A stretch of DNA of 64,000 nucleotides, from contig NC_081331.1 of NCBI RefSeq assembly GCF_022539665.2, positions 8,587,534 to 8,651,533 on the forward strand. The letters are read 5' to 3'. Below, one piece after another: positions 1 through 13,340 of the stretch. The stretch's first letter is position 1, and the number at the start of each line of letters is the position of its first letter. The notes beneath the pieces were generated by a model. That model saw nothing but the letters and a program-made list of their open reading frames with translations. It did no database searches and was not told the DNA's origin. The position numbers were made by a program, and so were the translations under genes. Origin of the DNA: Daphnia carinata. Lineage: Eukaryota > Arthropoda > Branchiopoda > Diplostraca > Daphniidae.

Positions 1-1
1 C

Positions 2-787
2 ACAAATTTTGTAGCTGGAGAAAGGGAGTTGAACGAGGCAGTCGAAGATTTACACAACAGCAAAGACTACCTGGAAGCACAGTTCACTTGTCGACACATC
101 GAGTGGCGTTTTTCTCCGCCAAGTGGACCTCACTTCGGGGGAGTTTGGGAGAGGCTCGTGCAATCGTGCAAAAGAGCCATGAAAGTGACGCTCGGAAACA
201 GTGTCTTAAGTGACCAACTCTTAAATACTGTTGTGGCTGAGATCGGGGCATTACTTAATGCTCGGCCGCTAACTCATCTCAGCGTAAACTCCGAAGATCC
301 CGACCCTCTCACTCCAAACCATTTTTTACACGCTAGACCAATGCCGTACATCCCGCTGGCATTCGTCGATCTTGACAATACGAACATCTCAAAAAACCAG
401 TTCACGCAAAGTCAGCTCATTGTCAATCATTACTGGAAGAGATGGATCACCGAATGTCTACCGTACCTCACCGAAAGGAAAAAATGGGCAAAGAGTCACA
501 AAAACATCGAAGTGAACGATATTGTACTCGTTGTCGATCCATTAACTCCTCGGGGGCAGTGGCCATTGGGAAAGGTAGTCGAAATTTGACCTAGCGTGTC
601 TGATAATGTCGTACGCGTAACTAAAGTAAAAATTTCCGGCGCAAAAAATACCTTAACTCGTCCCGTGACTAGATTATGCGTGCTGTTAACGCAAAACGAA
701 ATCCCATCTGAAACGGGCCAGACACCCTCACTGCCAAACTCGCTTAAATGCGAAAAGGAAGAAAAAAAACCCATCCAATTACTGTAG
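2..787 (+). pseudogene. BEL/Pao retrotransposon pol 3' end (integrase and DUF5641-like tail), broken
   Basis: One reading frame enters from the left edge already inside the integrase core (T-N-F-V just after where the second catalytic Asp would be) and continues through the BEL/Pao hallmarks FSPPSGPHFGGVWERLVQ, LNARPLT and DPLTPNHFL into the basic C-terminal segment (HYWKRW, then PRGQWPLGKV). This is the part of Pol that joins element cDNA to host DNA. An in-frame TGA at 587-589 interrupts the C-terminal domain, and the same frame carries on from 590 to about 784 with recognisable tail residues (VVRVTKVK), so the break is a single nonsense change. The 5' part of pol lies outside the window. 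The family call is firm; the exact clade is not resolved. It is a dead copy. Confidence 0.85.
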
Positions 788-809
788 TTGACAATACACG
801 TGAGATTGC

Positions 810-1061
810 CTAGGACCGCCCTCTAGTAAGACCCTTAGGCAATTCACTCTTGCGAACGTCGTCTGCCACATTGTGAAAATTCCAGTCATCAGTGCTAGTC
901 GACCCTCTCAAGTGTCTCAATTCTTCGTAGTGTCGAACCTGTGCCAAACAAACTTGTGTCGAACTAAAGTGCCAGTGACTTTCCTCGAAACTGCCAGCAA
1001 AAATGAAAATAGTGATATGATAATTTAGACGAGTTAGAAGATCGTCAGGAGAAGTTATCAC
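810..1061 (-). pseudogene. Inverted BEL/Pao pol scrap (RNase H to integrase linker)
   Basis: On the minus strand a short frame contains a pattern like that between RNase H and integrase of BEL/Pao polyproteins: a V-R-H-Y-E-E-L element, then D-D-W-N-F-H-N-V-A-D-D-V followed by L-T-R-G. In the family this is the W-x-x-V-P-x-x-x-N-P-A-D stretch. It points opposite to the integrase piece just upstream, so the locus has been rearranged or two insertions abut. The resemblance is weak and short, and a different retroelement origin is possible. Confidence 0.35.
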
Positions 1062-1090
1062 TTCAGCTCAAAGGTGTACTGCAAAGTTTC

Positions 1091-1597
1091 GACCGCAAAG
1101 AAAAGGAGGCATGGACGTTGTTAACGTATCGTCCTTTAGATGCCAGTGCAGTACAAGAAACTCTCTGCGCGCTAATTTGCCGTCGAAATTATATTGCAAA
1201 ACAGATCTGTGAGGAAATCATAGCGACCATCCCACCACGCTATTCCTCGAGGGAAGAATCTCCACCATCCACTCCCACGCTTTCACTACCCGCTGTAATC
1301 GCTCCACGCTTTACGCCATCTGTGCCGTGTTTCGTGGATCATGTGGAATTGGTGCCGCCACACAACATCAACCAGTGCAAGATCTTCCTCGAGCAAATGA
1401 CCGCCACCGAACGAGCAAGATTGATCGCCAAGCACTCGTTATGTTTCCGCTGTTGGGAGAGGGGGGACTTCATCGGGGAAAAGAAGCATGTAGGAGCTAG
1501 CTGCAATCACATGCGACATTGCTTTCTCTGTGACAGCGCCACCCACCATCAGCTGCTTTGTAAAGCAAATTTCGTTACTCGTCAGAGTAACCAGTAG
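1091..1597 (+). pseudogene. BEL/Pao gag-like zinc-knuckle fragment
   Basis: An open frame of about 160 codons reads as the C-terminal half of a BEL/Pao Gag: a long polar N-terminal part, then a Cys/His block containing LCFRCW and later HCFLCDSATHHQLLC, which matches the usual C-x-x-C ... H-H-x-L-L knuckle that binds element RNA. There is no clear start codon in context and no following protease, so only a piece survives. It lies downstream of the integrase end in the same direction, which is the wrong order for one intact element and implies a second, truncated copy. The frame ends at a TAG at 1595-1597. Confidence 0.6.
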
Positions 1598-1688
1598 TGT
1601 GGTGCCCAGTCGACCTCCTTTGTTCGCCTTCGAAATCTGGCAATCCCTTTGTTTTCTCATGCTATGAACTGTTTCCTTAACTAAAATT

Positions 1689-2010
1689 TGTTTGTCGAAG
1701 TGACAAACAAGGGCCCGCTGTCACCGATTTGATCGGTAGAGGCAAACCCCCTAGAGGGCTCCCTTATATGTTCGACTTTCTTTTGTTTTCTTTCTGGTCT
1801 TCTTGGAGCCATATGGAGTTCGACCTAGTCAGTCTAAGTCTCATTTTTGTCCCTTTAAGTCGTCAGTCAGTCTCATTTTTGTGTTTTTTTAGTCTTCTTT
1901 CTGCTCCCTTTAGAGTCGACATTCACGTCGAAATCCTCTCTTGTCCAACGAAGTGTTCCTTGTTTTCAGTTTAATACAAGTATCTCAAACTTCGTCAGTT
2001 TCATTTTGAC
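1689..2010 (+). repeat. Possible LTR end of a BEL-type element
   Basis: The block starts with TGTTTGTCGAAGTGACAAAC, a short self-complementary motif beginning with TG as LTRs do, and has a TATA-like run near 1765 and a pyrimidine-rich downstream part. It follows directly on the gag/pol debris. No matching partner copy lies in the window, so its ends are approximate and the call is tentative. Confidence 0.3.
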
Positions 2011-2079
2011 AAGACAGGGAATTAAGGGCTTAAAGACTGACATTTAAAAAGCTATTGCCATTCTCTCTCGAGATACGCA

Positions 2080-2750
2080 ACATATGGAGAGTCGTAGAAA
2101 GGGGTTATCCCGCGGTCAACAGAAAGAAGAGTCAGCGACGACCTCTGGACCAGCGTTAAAACTTTTGTTAAATTAATTATTTCACATGTCAACGGTGGTT
2201 TTTGGTATGGGTATATAAGGGCCGAATTTAGGCCCAAGTAATACACACACATTTTTGCACCGGAGCTGTCTACTGCTCTCTGGTAAAATTTCTCTTTAGT
2301 ATTTTCTCTTGTTGCTGTTTGTGCCTGCTGTGTCGCTCGTGCCGCTGTTCTTGCCGCTGTCCGTCGCCGTGCCCCGTGCCCGTCGTCCGCCGCTTCGCAG
2401 TTACCATCACCAACTTCGCTTCCACCGCCTCAGCACCACCGGAATCCAATCCACACTCGTCTAAGAGTGAACATATAATTTCTTTCCATTTATTGATCTT
2501 TCCTTTCTTTAGGTCCGGTCCCTTACTGGTGCTGTCGTGTGTCACGGCCCAGAAGCCCGCCTTGCAATTGGTCGCGTTCCCCATAAGGGACCGTCCCTAT
2601 ACTTACACGGCGACTCTTGATCGAGACGCCGCCCTAATACGCTGGCTCCTTACAAGGGCTAGGCCTCTACAACTACCCGTAGAATCACAGCACTGAGTCG
2701 GCAGTCTCCGACGGTGGAAGATATTCCACAGTCATCCTTCTTACCCATGA
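2080..2750 (+). repeat. LTR of a BEL-like retrotransposon (related copy at 11.5-12.2 kb, inverted)
   Basis: This block shares long stretches with the reverse complement of 11510-12190: the promoter part (GGTATGGGTATATAAGGGC near 2205), the segment AAGTAATACACACACATTTT just after it, a GC-rich CTGTCCGTCGCC segment, and the tail CACTGAGTCGGCAGTCTCCG near 2690. The TATA box about 30 bp before a conserved block fits the U3/R border of an LTR. No intact internal region is attached, so it is a solo or truncated LTR. The spurious GC-rich frames inside it are not genes. Boundaries are good to a few tens of bases. Confidence 0.65.
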
Positions 2751-3346
2751 ACATTTTATTTCTATTCGTGCTAATCACTTTCTTTTTTGTGATAAAAAAT
2801 TACTTGTACCCGACTCCATAGTTTACTGTGTATTTACTGTTGCATAATTAAACTAAGAAGCTATTGTATAAAAAAAGTAGCCTACACAAAAAAATTTAAG
2901 ATTCTATTTAAGACGCAGGCCTTTTTGTTTTCTAATTGCAATATTTGTGTTTTAATCGAAAACAAATACAAAAGACTGTCTTGTTTATTAACTGTTTTTT
3001 TCCGTGGAAAATAATTTTGGATGTTTGAATAAACCTCACCCATTCTGAATAGGACTCTCATCATATTTGGTGGGCGGCTCAAAATGTGTGAGTGGTTGGC
3101 AGACGAAAACCAAGGAAATCAACAGATGCTTTGTATAGTGTAGACAACTATTATTCCGCACCTGACAGTTCACAGTTTATCCAGTCTGCGATCTTATTTT
3201 CCTGTGGCTCCTTGGCTACATAGTTTTATTTTCTGATTTTCGTCTGCCGATTTACTTACAAATTTTAGACCGCCCAAGGCCCAAGTAACCAACAGCCATT
3301 TGTCTTGAAGTGGAAACCCTCAGAAAATTTTTTATTCTTGTCTACA
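2751..3346. other. Cdk5 upstream region, no gene recognised
   Basis: AT-rich spacer between the LTR and the Cdk5 start codon. It must contain the Cdk5 promoter and 5' UTR, but no TATA box or initiator can be assigned with confidence. An 18-base word at 3121-3138 recurs exactly at 35971-35988. Confidence 0.4.
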
Positions 3347-6351
<3,005 letters not shown>

Positions 6352-6506
6352 CTTTCGCCGAATACCAAGAACGGCGCAGTGGAATCCTCCAGAATTTGAG
6401 ATATTTTCGCGTGTTTATTTTTTTTTTTGTCGTTTTAAACTTTAAAGTCTCAATGTACGTACGTCGAATTACATTTCATAAAACCAAATTGTGGTAGTAT
6501 AGCGTT

Positions 6507-7634
6507 CTAAACCGAATTCGTAACGTCTTTCTTTTGTCGTTTCTTGGCGCGAATGTCATCTAAAGTTTGTTCAATTGAACGCTGATCTTTCTTATTTTCG
6601 GACGACACAAAGCCGTATTTTCGATTGACTTGAGTTACCTTGGTTGCCTCCTTCACCTGTTCGCTTCCTGTTTTACACCGTTGTTAAAAGAAAACAGAAA
6701 TTAAGCAAATAGAAACAAAAACTTCCTAAAACAACAACAAAGACGTCTTCCAGTTGTAATGGCTTACCGAATAATCGATCGTACTTGGCTGAATAGTGTG
6801 CCACTGCGGCAGACTCACTTTTAGAAGAGGGCAGTTGGTCAACTTCTGGCTTGCATTCTTCGTTTTCCTTAAAAATATTCATCGTTTAAAGGGAAAAAGA
6901 ATAATAAGCTTCTATAGTGATATGGTGTTCAATTTAAAACCCAGTACCTCTTCCGCTAACTTTGGCTTCCATTCCAAACCCCTCCTGTAAGCGGACAATT
7001 CCTCTTGACAGGGAGTGAATTCCTTTTTGTAGACAACCACATGTCTATCAACATCTTCTTCACCAAAGGAAAATGCAGAAAGCCCTGCAGTTTCAGCAAT
7101 TTCATGACTATGGTTGGACAATATTAACAATCAAATAATCTTGGGATCTGCTGTAACAGAATTGGGGATTTATACAAATACATTATGCTACGCTGTATTT
7201 TATTCATTGGTGGTAAAGTGATTTTCTCTAAGGCATTATCCAGCATAAAGTCAGCTACTTTGGTTTGCATCTATCAACCATAAGAATTTATAATAAGAAC
7301 CATTACTATGCGCTTGATTCAAAATGAACTATTTTTTAAAGAAGTAATCGGAAATACCTTTTTCTGAAAATTTCTTAGAAGAGCACGTTCCTCATTTTGC
7401 CTCTCAATTAACTTTTCGGCTTGTTCTGAAAAACATACGAAACAGGAAAACAAACCCAAACAAAAACAATGAAAATATTTGTGTAAACAACTATAGGCTA
7501 AAAGCTTAAGTTTCACGTTGGGAGCAGTGGAAAAAGAAATTGTTTTTCCTACTTCTAGTTGCTTTTCTTTGCTGCTCATCAAGGGAAGGAGGCTTTGTCA
7601 TCTTATTTAATATTGACCCGAGCAAGTCTTCCAT
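6507..7634 (-). CDS. Spag7: Sperm-associated antigen 7 homologue (R3H-domain protein), complete, 6 exons
   Basis: Minus-strand exons 7553-7634, 7358-7425, 7182-7270, 6948-7107, 6768-6867 and 6507-6667 join in phase to 219 codons plus TAG (vertebrate SPAG7 is about 227). The N-terminus MEDLLGSILNKM...KPPSL is diagnostic. A charged helix follows (AEKLIERQNEERALL), then the R3H domain at about residues 55-115 with the defining Arg77-x3-His81, the block AGLSAFSFGEED and the segment KKEFTP...ELSAYRRG. The C-terminus keeps the family pattern around KYGFV (SRSIEE-like: DQRSIEQ, then IRAKKRQKK). R3H domains bind single-stranded nucleic acid; the protein is thought to be nuclear and its exact role is unclear. 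It is convergent with Cdk5, 155 bp between stops. A possible short 5' UTR lies upstream of 7634. Confidence 0.92.
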
Positions 7635-7814
7635 TTGTATATCGTAGAAATTATTTCTTTAAACAATCGGACAGCACTCAAGACTATTGAATAACAAAAA
7701 CAAGAACCCTAAAACATGAAAGCGACAAATGGAAAGTTCATAACTAAAAAGCACATTTTTTTTTGCGGAGTCTCAGTACTTGGACAAAGAACTTTCTCAG
7801 ATGCACAGTTCCGA
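7635..7814. other. Spag7 upstream spacer
   Basis: Short AT-rich stretch between the Spag7 start codon and the first transposon scrap; it is the only unique sequence available for a promoter on this side. No motif can be assigned. Confidence 0.3.
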
Positions 7815-7890
7815 AAGGTTAAATCAGATTCAATTCCCCAAGGACAGAGATGAGTTATGTTGGGATATAGGAAAATGCGGAAAAACTAAT
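7815..7890. repeat. Fragment of Tc1-type terminal inverted repeat
   Basis: The segment around ATGTTGGGATATAGGAAAAT matches the inner part of the Tc1 left arm at 8710-8745 (ATGTTCGGATATGGTAAAAT, followed in both by GCGGAAAAA). It abuts the foldback element, which suggests the latter sits in or beside an older Tc1 copy. Confidence 0.45.
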
Positions 7891-8505
7891 AGTTGAACTA
7901 GTTGCCAAAAGGACAAGGTTTTCCTATGCTTGGCCTTTTGCCCCTACAATTGGACAAACTGTTCGCGACAGTAGGACATCTGTCTAGCGACATTTGGACT
8001 ATTGCTACCCGACGTTTGTATGCGACAACAAAAAGTTGTTGAACCAAGCAACCCCTTATTATGCGACAAGTAGACTCCCATGCCAGCGATGTTTGGATTT
8101 TTTTTTGTTTGTATTGAATGAATAAGGTGTTCATAATTAACTATGATTATTGTATAGACATTTTTGTTCGGGTTTGTCGGGTCGTAAACTAAGATATTGT
8201 TATTGTAGAAGAAAAGTATAATTGCAATTATGTGGTTTTAAAGTTACCTGCATTAATTATTATTAATTGCATTATTCAATTTCCATATTGTTATATGGGA
8301 ACAAAAGTATAATTATAATTACGTAAGTTAAGAGTCACCTGTAATTAGACTATTATTTACTTATTAAACATGGCCTTTGGTTATTGCACACTTAATAATA
8401 TTATAAATGGATTATTATATACTTTTTAAAATCTACTTAGTCGAAAGGATAGCCTGTAAGATTGTCTTTAACATTCACATTTTAATTCTAATTCAACCAG
8501 CTAAC
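7891..8505. mobile_element. Truncated foldback (long-TIR) element, copy 1
   Basis: One arm (about 7891-8115) and the AT-rich core (about 8116-8505) are homologous to the complete copy at 22742-23655. Shared words include GTAGGACATCTGTCTAGCGAC in one arm, and in the core TATTGTTATTGTAG and the run before GATAGCC. The second arm is missing. No protein is encoded. The short minus-strand frame across the arm is not a gene. Confidence 0.7.
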
Positions 8506-8521
8506 TAAGAGAAATGAATTT

Positions 8522-8552
8522 CGACGGTGGTAGTCTGGTAGACCACCGTTGA
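8522..8552. repeat. Small perfect hairpin
   Basis: ACGGTGGT and ACCACCGT are perfect inverted arms separated by about 10 bp, between the truncated foldback element and the Tc1 left arm. It may belong to the end of either element. Confidence 0.5.
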
Positions 8553-8623
8553 TCTCGACATCAAAAAGTTCAAGTTTTCAGCTATCCTCACATTGCAGTC
8601 GCAAAAACGTTCACCTAGTTTTA

Positions 8624-8920
8624 CATTATGTTCCTAAAAAATCCGACTACCCCCTTTTTAAAAAATGCGCCTATCAACCCATAGCTAACTTACTTAGTAA
8701 TTTAGATAAGTTATGTTCGGATATGGTAAAATGCGGAAAAATTGTAGTAGAAATTACCATGGAAACGAGACCTGAATGAGCTCGTGTCCTTCCATCGCTA
8801 AGAGGTGAGACAAATTGCCATTAGGCAAAGCCAAAACTATTTACAAATCTACCACAAATTTTATTTCTACCAGGCTACCAAAAACCGACTTTGGGATGGG
8901 AAGTATCATCTCAATGGTAA
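8624..8920 (+). repeat. Left terminal inverted repeat of the Tc1-like element
   Basis: Pairs with the reverse complement of 9850-10139 over nearly its whole length with scattered mismatches and small gaps. A transposase binding site would be expected near its outer end. Confidence 0.8.
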
Positions 8921-9131
8921 CCAAACATTTGTTTCAGTGGAATATGGAAAATAAAAAGACATAATTTTTATCATTAGTAATTTTTTAAATTTTTTTACAA
9001 AATTTACAAAGCTAATATTTTTGTATCTTTAAATTTTTATATTATTTCCAATAACTATTGGCCTCAACGACTAAGTTTTAGCGCTGTGGCATGGAATTCG
9101 ACAGTGTCTGCCAAAATAGTCTGCTCGCTTG

Positions 9132-9706
9132 TTATAATGAAACCAGTTTTCTCGGACGTGATAAAAAACATTGTCCGCTATGTCGGCAATCAAAATCTTT
9201 GACTACGTTACCCCTTACATTTACGATGGGGTTCATATCCGCTTCCTTAGAAGGCCACGGCAGCAATCCAATTAGGTGATGCTCCCGAAACCATTGGGTG
9301 ATGATGCGTGATGTATGGATGGGGGATTTGTCCTGCACAAAATGAACTTGTTGTTCGCCATAATGTTAGCAAACCCACGGAAGGAGTTCATTCCAAATCC
9401 AATCAATCCAAATTTAGAATATCTATACACTTTTGTTTACAAACGGTCATTGATTGTAATAAATGGACCGACTCCAGCAACAGCCGCTGTTGTAATTAGT
9501 TTGTTTCAAACAACAGCAAAGAGCCGTTGATCATCCAGAGTGGTTTTTCTTGGCCTTCCCGACCCCTCCTTACGCTTAACGATTTCGGTTTTAGAAAAAG
9601 AATTTTTCCAGAGCACCATAGTAGCGCTGCTACAGCCTAATTGTCGGGTTATTTGATTTATTGGGTATCCCGCTAGGCCTAACAACACCACAGACTCTCT
9701 TTCCAC
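9132..9706 (-). pseudogene. Tc1-like transposase, internally deleted and frameshifted
   Basis: The first 60 or so residues (9506-9706, ATG at 9704-9706) form the N-terminal helix-turn-helix that binds the inverted repeats, ending in the basic GSGRPRKTT linker typical of Tc1 transposases. The frame stops, and after further stops a second piece (9132-9350) contains the C-terminal catalytic motifs: QDKSPIHTSR (second Asp), LPWPSKEADMNPIVNV (where NP-I-E-N would carry the third acidic residue; here the Glu is Val). The segment between the HTH and the first catalytic Asp is largely missing; a short remnant resembling F-I-T-I-N-D-R-L is visible near 9440. The protein cannot be functional. Confidence 0.8.
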
Positions 9707-9849
9707 AACAGTTAATTATATTGTGCTATTTTTGCGAAACATTTTGATGAACTGAATCGGCTTGATAGTCTAACCCCCGTTTTTATACTATTTTATCGCG
9801 TGACAACAAATATTTTTAAAAAGGCGATTATGCCAATATTCATAAATTA

Positions 9850-10139
9850 GTTACCATAGAGACGAGACTTTCCATCCCAAAGTCTGACTCCCGTGTAGAA
9901 GTAAAATCTGTAGTAGATTTGTAAAAAGTTTTGGCTTTCCCTAACGGAAATTTGTCCCACCCCTTAGCGATGTAAGGGCACGAGCCCATTCATGTCTCGT
10001 TTTCATGGTAATGTATACTATAGATTTTCCGCTTTTTCCCATATCCCAACATAAACCATCTAAACACTAAGTAACTTAGCTGTGCGTTGATAGGAGGCAT
10101 TTACTAAAGGGAGTAGTCTGATTTTATTGGAACATGCTG
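9850..10139 (-). repeat. Right terminal inverted repeat of the Tc1-like element
   Basis: Reverse complement matches 8624-8920. The inner end is GTTACCATAGAGACGAGACT and the outer end is near GGAACATGCTGT. Divergence between the arms indicates the element is not recent. Confidence 0.8.
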
Positions 10140-10430
10140 TACTTTCTACCAGACAGTTAACTTTCTACCAGCCGTAAAAACACAAATTCATTGAAAAGTT
10201 GATTTAAAAGTTGATACCAAGATGCGCGACATAAGTTAGATGTATACGTAATCGAGTTTAGAGTATCCAATACGTCATTTTTAAAAATCAGAAAATGGAT
10301 TTAAAAATTCTTTTCCAAATTAAAAAAAGCTAAAAAACTAGCACTAAACACAACATTTTCAGCCAAAATTCTAATCTAAGTTTGAGTACCTGAATCCCTA
10401 AATGAATAATGCCGTGGATAAAAAGAGAAA
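10140..10430. other. AT-rich spacer, nothing recognised
   Basis: No open frame, no clear repeat partner within the window, no splice pattern. Confidence 0.3.
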
Positions 10431-11500
10431 TGGTTATCTCTTCACAGAGATGAGTCAACCGTTCTTATGCTATGTCTGCGGAAAAGAAATTAGTAGAAGA
10501 ATCAGTACTTAGAGGGAGACGCGGATGCGTTAGCCGGAAGGGGAGTAATTTATAAACAGTATAACATGTAGCTACAAGCACCGTTAGTTGAGCTTCCTTG
10601 TTTTCCCTAGAGGTCTTCAGTGTGTTTCTCCAATTTTTGGTAAGACCTTGTTGTACTTTTGTTGGTTCCCGTTGAAGGACAGTATTAGTTATTTGTCATC
10701 GCTTGCTGTATTATTTTTTGTCTGTGCTAATACAGGCAAATGTGAAAATTGATGGAGAGGCAGCTTGTTACACGTTAGTATCGTATTTGTGTTGTTGAGT
10801 GGCAATTGTTGAGACGTAGCTCATTCCCCGTGACTGACGTAATTTGTGCTGCAGTTAGCTGAAGCAAAAGAAGAAAAATCCACGACATTTTTTGCCCAAG
10901 ATATCCCAGCCGACGAATTCATCTATTTCGCGAACTGCCAAGCGTTTCCGTAAAAATTCGCATATTCCAGATTCATTGTTGGAGAAGGGAATTCCTCTAG
11001 CCGGCGAAGTCGAAAATTTTGAAGACCCTAAGAGACCGTTTTGTCGGAGAAGCTAACAGTCAGGTTGATTCAATAAGGTCTGAAAAAGATTTAATTTCGG
11101 GTTCAGAACCCCCGAAGGTCGATTTGAGAGCGACATGGCGTCCAGTTGTTCCAGTCATTGCACAACAATTTAAATTGATCAGATCAGACATATTGAGCAA
11201 CTGCAAAGACAAGTTATGGCAGCTGTCAAAAAATTAATTAGTCCTCCAATCTCCCGGAGTAGCCCGGACGAAGATTCACGCCAATGGTTGGAGCCCTACG
11301 AGACAATATTGTCACGGATGGGAAATAGAAGAATGATTATCTCTTCACAGAGAGGACTCACCCACTCCTTGGACTACGCTGCAACTGGGGGAAAGAGCTC
11401 ACAACAAGAAATGCTACCCCAAGAGAGATGAGGAGATACGGAGTCCGGAAGGGGTGTGATACGCGCATCAGTATAAAACACTACTGCGAAACTAGGTTCG
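10431..11500 (+). mobile_element. Remnants of an LTR retroelement (two LTR-like scraps and a gag-like piece)
   Basis: A motif with ATGGTTATCTCTTCACAGAG at about 10430 recurs in diverged form (ATGATTATCTCTTCACAGAG) near 11332, and both are followed about 100 bp later by a purine-rich GCCGGAAGGGG / GTCCGGAAGGGG block. Between them are broken frames with a Gag-like SRSSPDEDSRQWLEPYE segment at about 11245-11310, in the style of gypsy capsid starts (acidic residues, then W-L or F-L). The arrangement is LTR, truncated gag, LTR scrap. No start or stop of a working gene can be proposed. Confidence 0.45.
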
Positions 11501-11509
11501 AGGAGTTTC

Positions 11510-12190
11510 CATGGGGAGGAGCTACTGTGGAGTTTTCTCCACCGTCGGAGACTGCCGACTCAGTGTTGTAATTAGTAGGTGAGTTGTTGAAGCCTAGCCC
11601 TTGTGGGGAGCCAGCGTATATTGGGCGGCGTCTTGGTTAAGAGTTGCCGTATAAGAATATGGACGGTCCCTTATAGGGGAACGTGTCCGTAAACAAGGCG
11701 GGCTTATGGGCCGCGACACACGGCAGCGCGAAAGAGTACCGTACCTAGAGAAGAAAACTGATTAAGAATGGGAAGAAAGATATAATTACTCTTAAATTTG
11801 TGGAGATGAAGTTCCGGCGGTGCTGTGGCGGTTGAAGCGAAGATGGCGGCAGCGATGTCGCGGAGGCGGTCGTCGAGCGAGGGGCACGGCGGCGGACAGC
11901 GGCAGACGGCGGCAAGAGCAAGGCACAAACAACAAGAGACAAATACTAGAGAGAGTGGTTTACCGGAGAATGAGTTGTAGACAGCTTTCGGTGCAAAAAA
12001 TGTGTGTGTATTACTTGGGTTTGACCAGCCCTTATATACCCATACAAAAACCCACCGTTGACAGATTAATAAATTAAAAGAACATAAGTTTAAACGCTGG
12101 GTCAGAGGTCGCCGCTGATCTTTCTCTCTCCTGGCCGTGGGATGATCCCTTCCTACGATATTACAACTTCCCATACCCCGACGCTTGGAG
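11510..12190 (-). repeat. Inverted, related copy of the BEL-like LTR at 2.1-2.75 kb
   Basis: Read on the minus strand it carries the same TATA segment (GGTATGGGTATATAAGGGC, complement at about 12030-12048), the same TAATACACACACATTTTT downstream block and the same CACTGAGTCGGCAGTCTCCG tail (complement near 11555). It differs from the left copy by many substitutions and indels, so they are two subfamily members and not the pair of one element. Together they bracket about 8.8 kb that includes Cdk5 and Spag7. Confidence 0.65.
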
Positions 12191-12199
12191 GGATTTTCT

Positions 12200-13340
12200 C
12201 GTGGCTCTCATCCCTTTCCCGTTGGTTCTTGATGCCCAGTGCGGTCATCCATCACTAGAGGCCGCTCTCTATATCTATGTAGGAATAGTTAGCACATTAC
12301 AATATCATATGCCGGAGCCCTGGCCTCTTATTGCCCGGCAAGCGGCGCCGATGCGACTTTCTTCCGCCAGGTGTAAGACTTATGCCGTTGAACGGTCGGT
12401 CTACTCTCCTTCACTGGGCGGGACTTCGTTCATCCCGTTAGGCGGAGTCATGTTCCCGGTCACCGCGGCCTCTTCATCTCCTTGCCCCGGCGCCCCTGCT
12501 TCTGTCTGGGGGTCGGACGTCGGAATTTCCGACAGCTACCGGGGTTGTCTGAACTCCGTTAGGTGAGTTCCTGTGGGTTCCCTGGCGATTTCACTGTGTT
12601 GAATTAAGTTTTGGGTAAAGTTCTTCTTGTTTGTCCTTTGTTGGTTTTAGTGAAGAAAATTGTGTTAATTGTTGTCGTCACTTGTTGTATTTGTCGTTCC
12701 GAGTTCAATACAAAAGTGTATGTGACAATATCTACCCATAATGGATGGGGCGCTACTGACAAGAGAAACAATTTCAGCATGTCCTTGATTGATACTGCAC
12801 GGAAATGGTTCCTGTGTGAAGGAATTCCGAAACACTGGCAAGAAACTATACAGTACAACCGGCTACAGAAGAAGACCAAGCCATTCTCTTAGCACACGGT
12901 CTACGTTCGATGTTCTGAAAGAATCGTCATTGGATAATTACGGTCTCATCCAAGAGATCACCTTAGAAGCACAACACAATAAATGGATTAACCAACCATT
13001 AGGTACTACTGCGAAATCTTAACCTTTGTCGATTGGTCGATCCAAAGATGTCGGAAGCACAACGATTGGAGGACGTTTTTCGAGGCCTTCCTTCAGCGCT
13101 TTTTAAAAATTCATTCTTCCGAAACTAAAACGTGAAGAATTTTTAACGCTGGAAAAATCTTCTACAGAAGCATCAGCCTTGGCGGAAGCAAGAGAATGAA
13201 AGGAGCCGACAGCAAAACTACAGACGCCTCGAGTCACGAGATACAACACCAGATGCAACTCTAACAGGAAACCTAGCAGTAAATCTGGCGACTCAATCTC
13301 CTAGTGTACAAGAAGAAAAATAGCTGTTTAACTTTAATGG
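12200..13340 (+). pseudogene. Gypsy gag remnant with leader
   Basis: From about 12590 broken frames resemble the capsid part of Ty3/gypsy Gag: KRNNFSMSLIDTARKWFLC then an E-G-I-P-x-x-W step (12740-12840), a shifted frame with SSLDNYGLIQEITLEAQHNKW (12900-13000), and a third frame with SEAQRLEDVFRGLPSALF (13045-13105). At least two frameshifts and several stops are present. The GC-richer 12200-12590 stretch before it has one 121-codon frame without any recognisable domain and is probably leader or LTR. The matching protease and RT appear only at 15.4 kb, so something of about 2 kb separates gag from pol. Confidence 0.55.

Larger units (their letters stand above)
8624..10139 (-). mobile_element. 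Tc1/mariner-like DNA transposon with ~290-bp inverted repeats, defective
   Basis: About 1.5 kb. The left arm (8624-8920) and right arm (9850-10139) are inverted copies of each other, by eye around 80 percent identical; for example ATGAATGGGCTCGTGCCCTT on the reverse of the right arm pairs with TGAATGAGCTCGTGTCCTT on the left. Between them, on the minus strand, are the two ends of a Tc1 transposase. Tc1-family elements move by cut and paste into TA sites; the outermost bases and target duplication could not be fixed. The arms are long for Tc1 (a longer-TIR subtype). It lies between host gene Spag7 and LTR debris. Confidence 0.85.

Noticed and set aside
2270-2696. Overlapping 104- and 125-codon frames in the GC-rich block
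   Set aside because: They lie inside the LTR, on both strands, and the related LTR at 11.7-12.2 kb does not keep either frame.
7891-8505. CRISPR-like or other repeat array because of regularly spaced words in the arm
   Set aside because: The words are imperfect sub-repeats of a transposon arm in a eukaryotic genome; no uniform repeat-spacer pattern.
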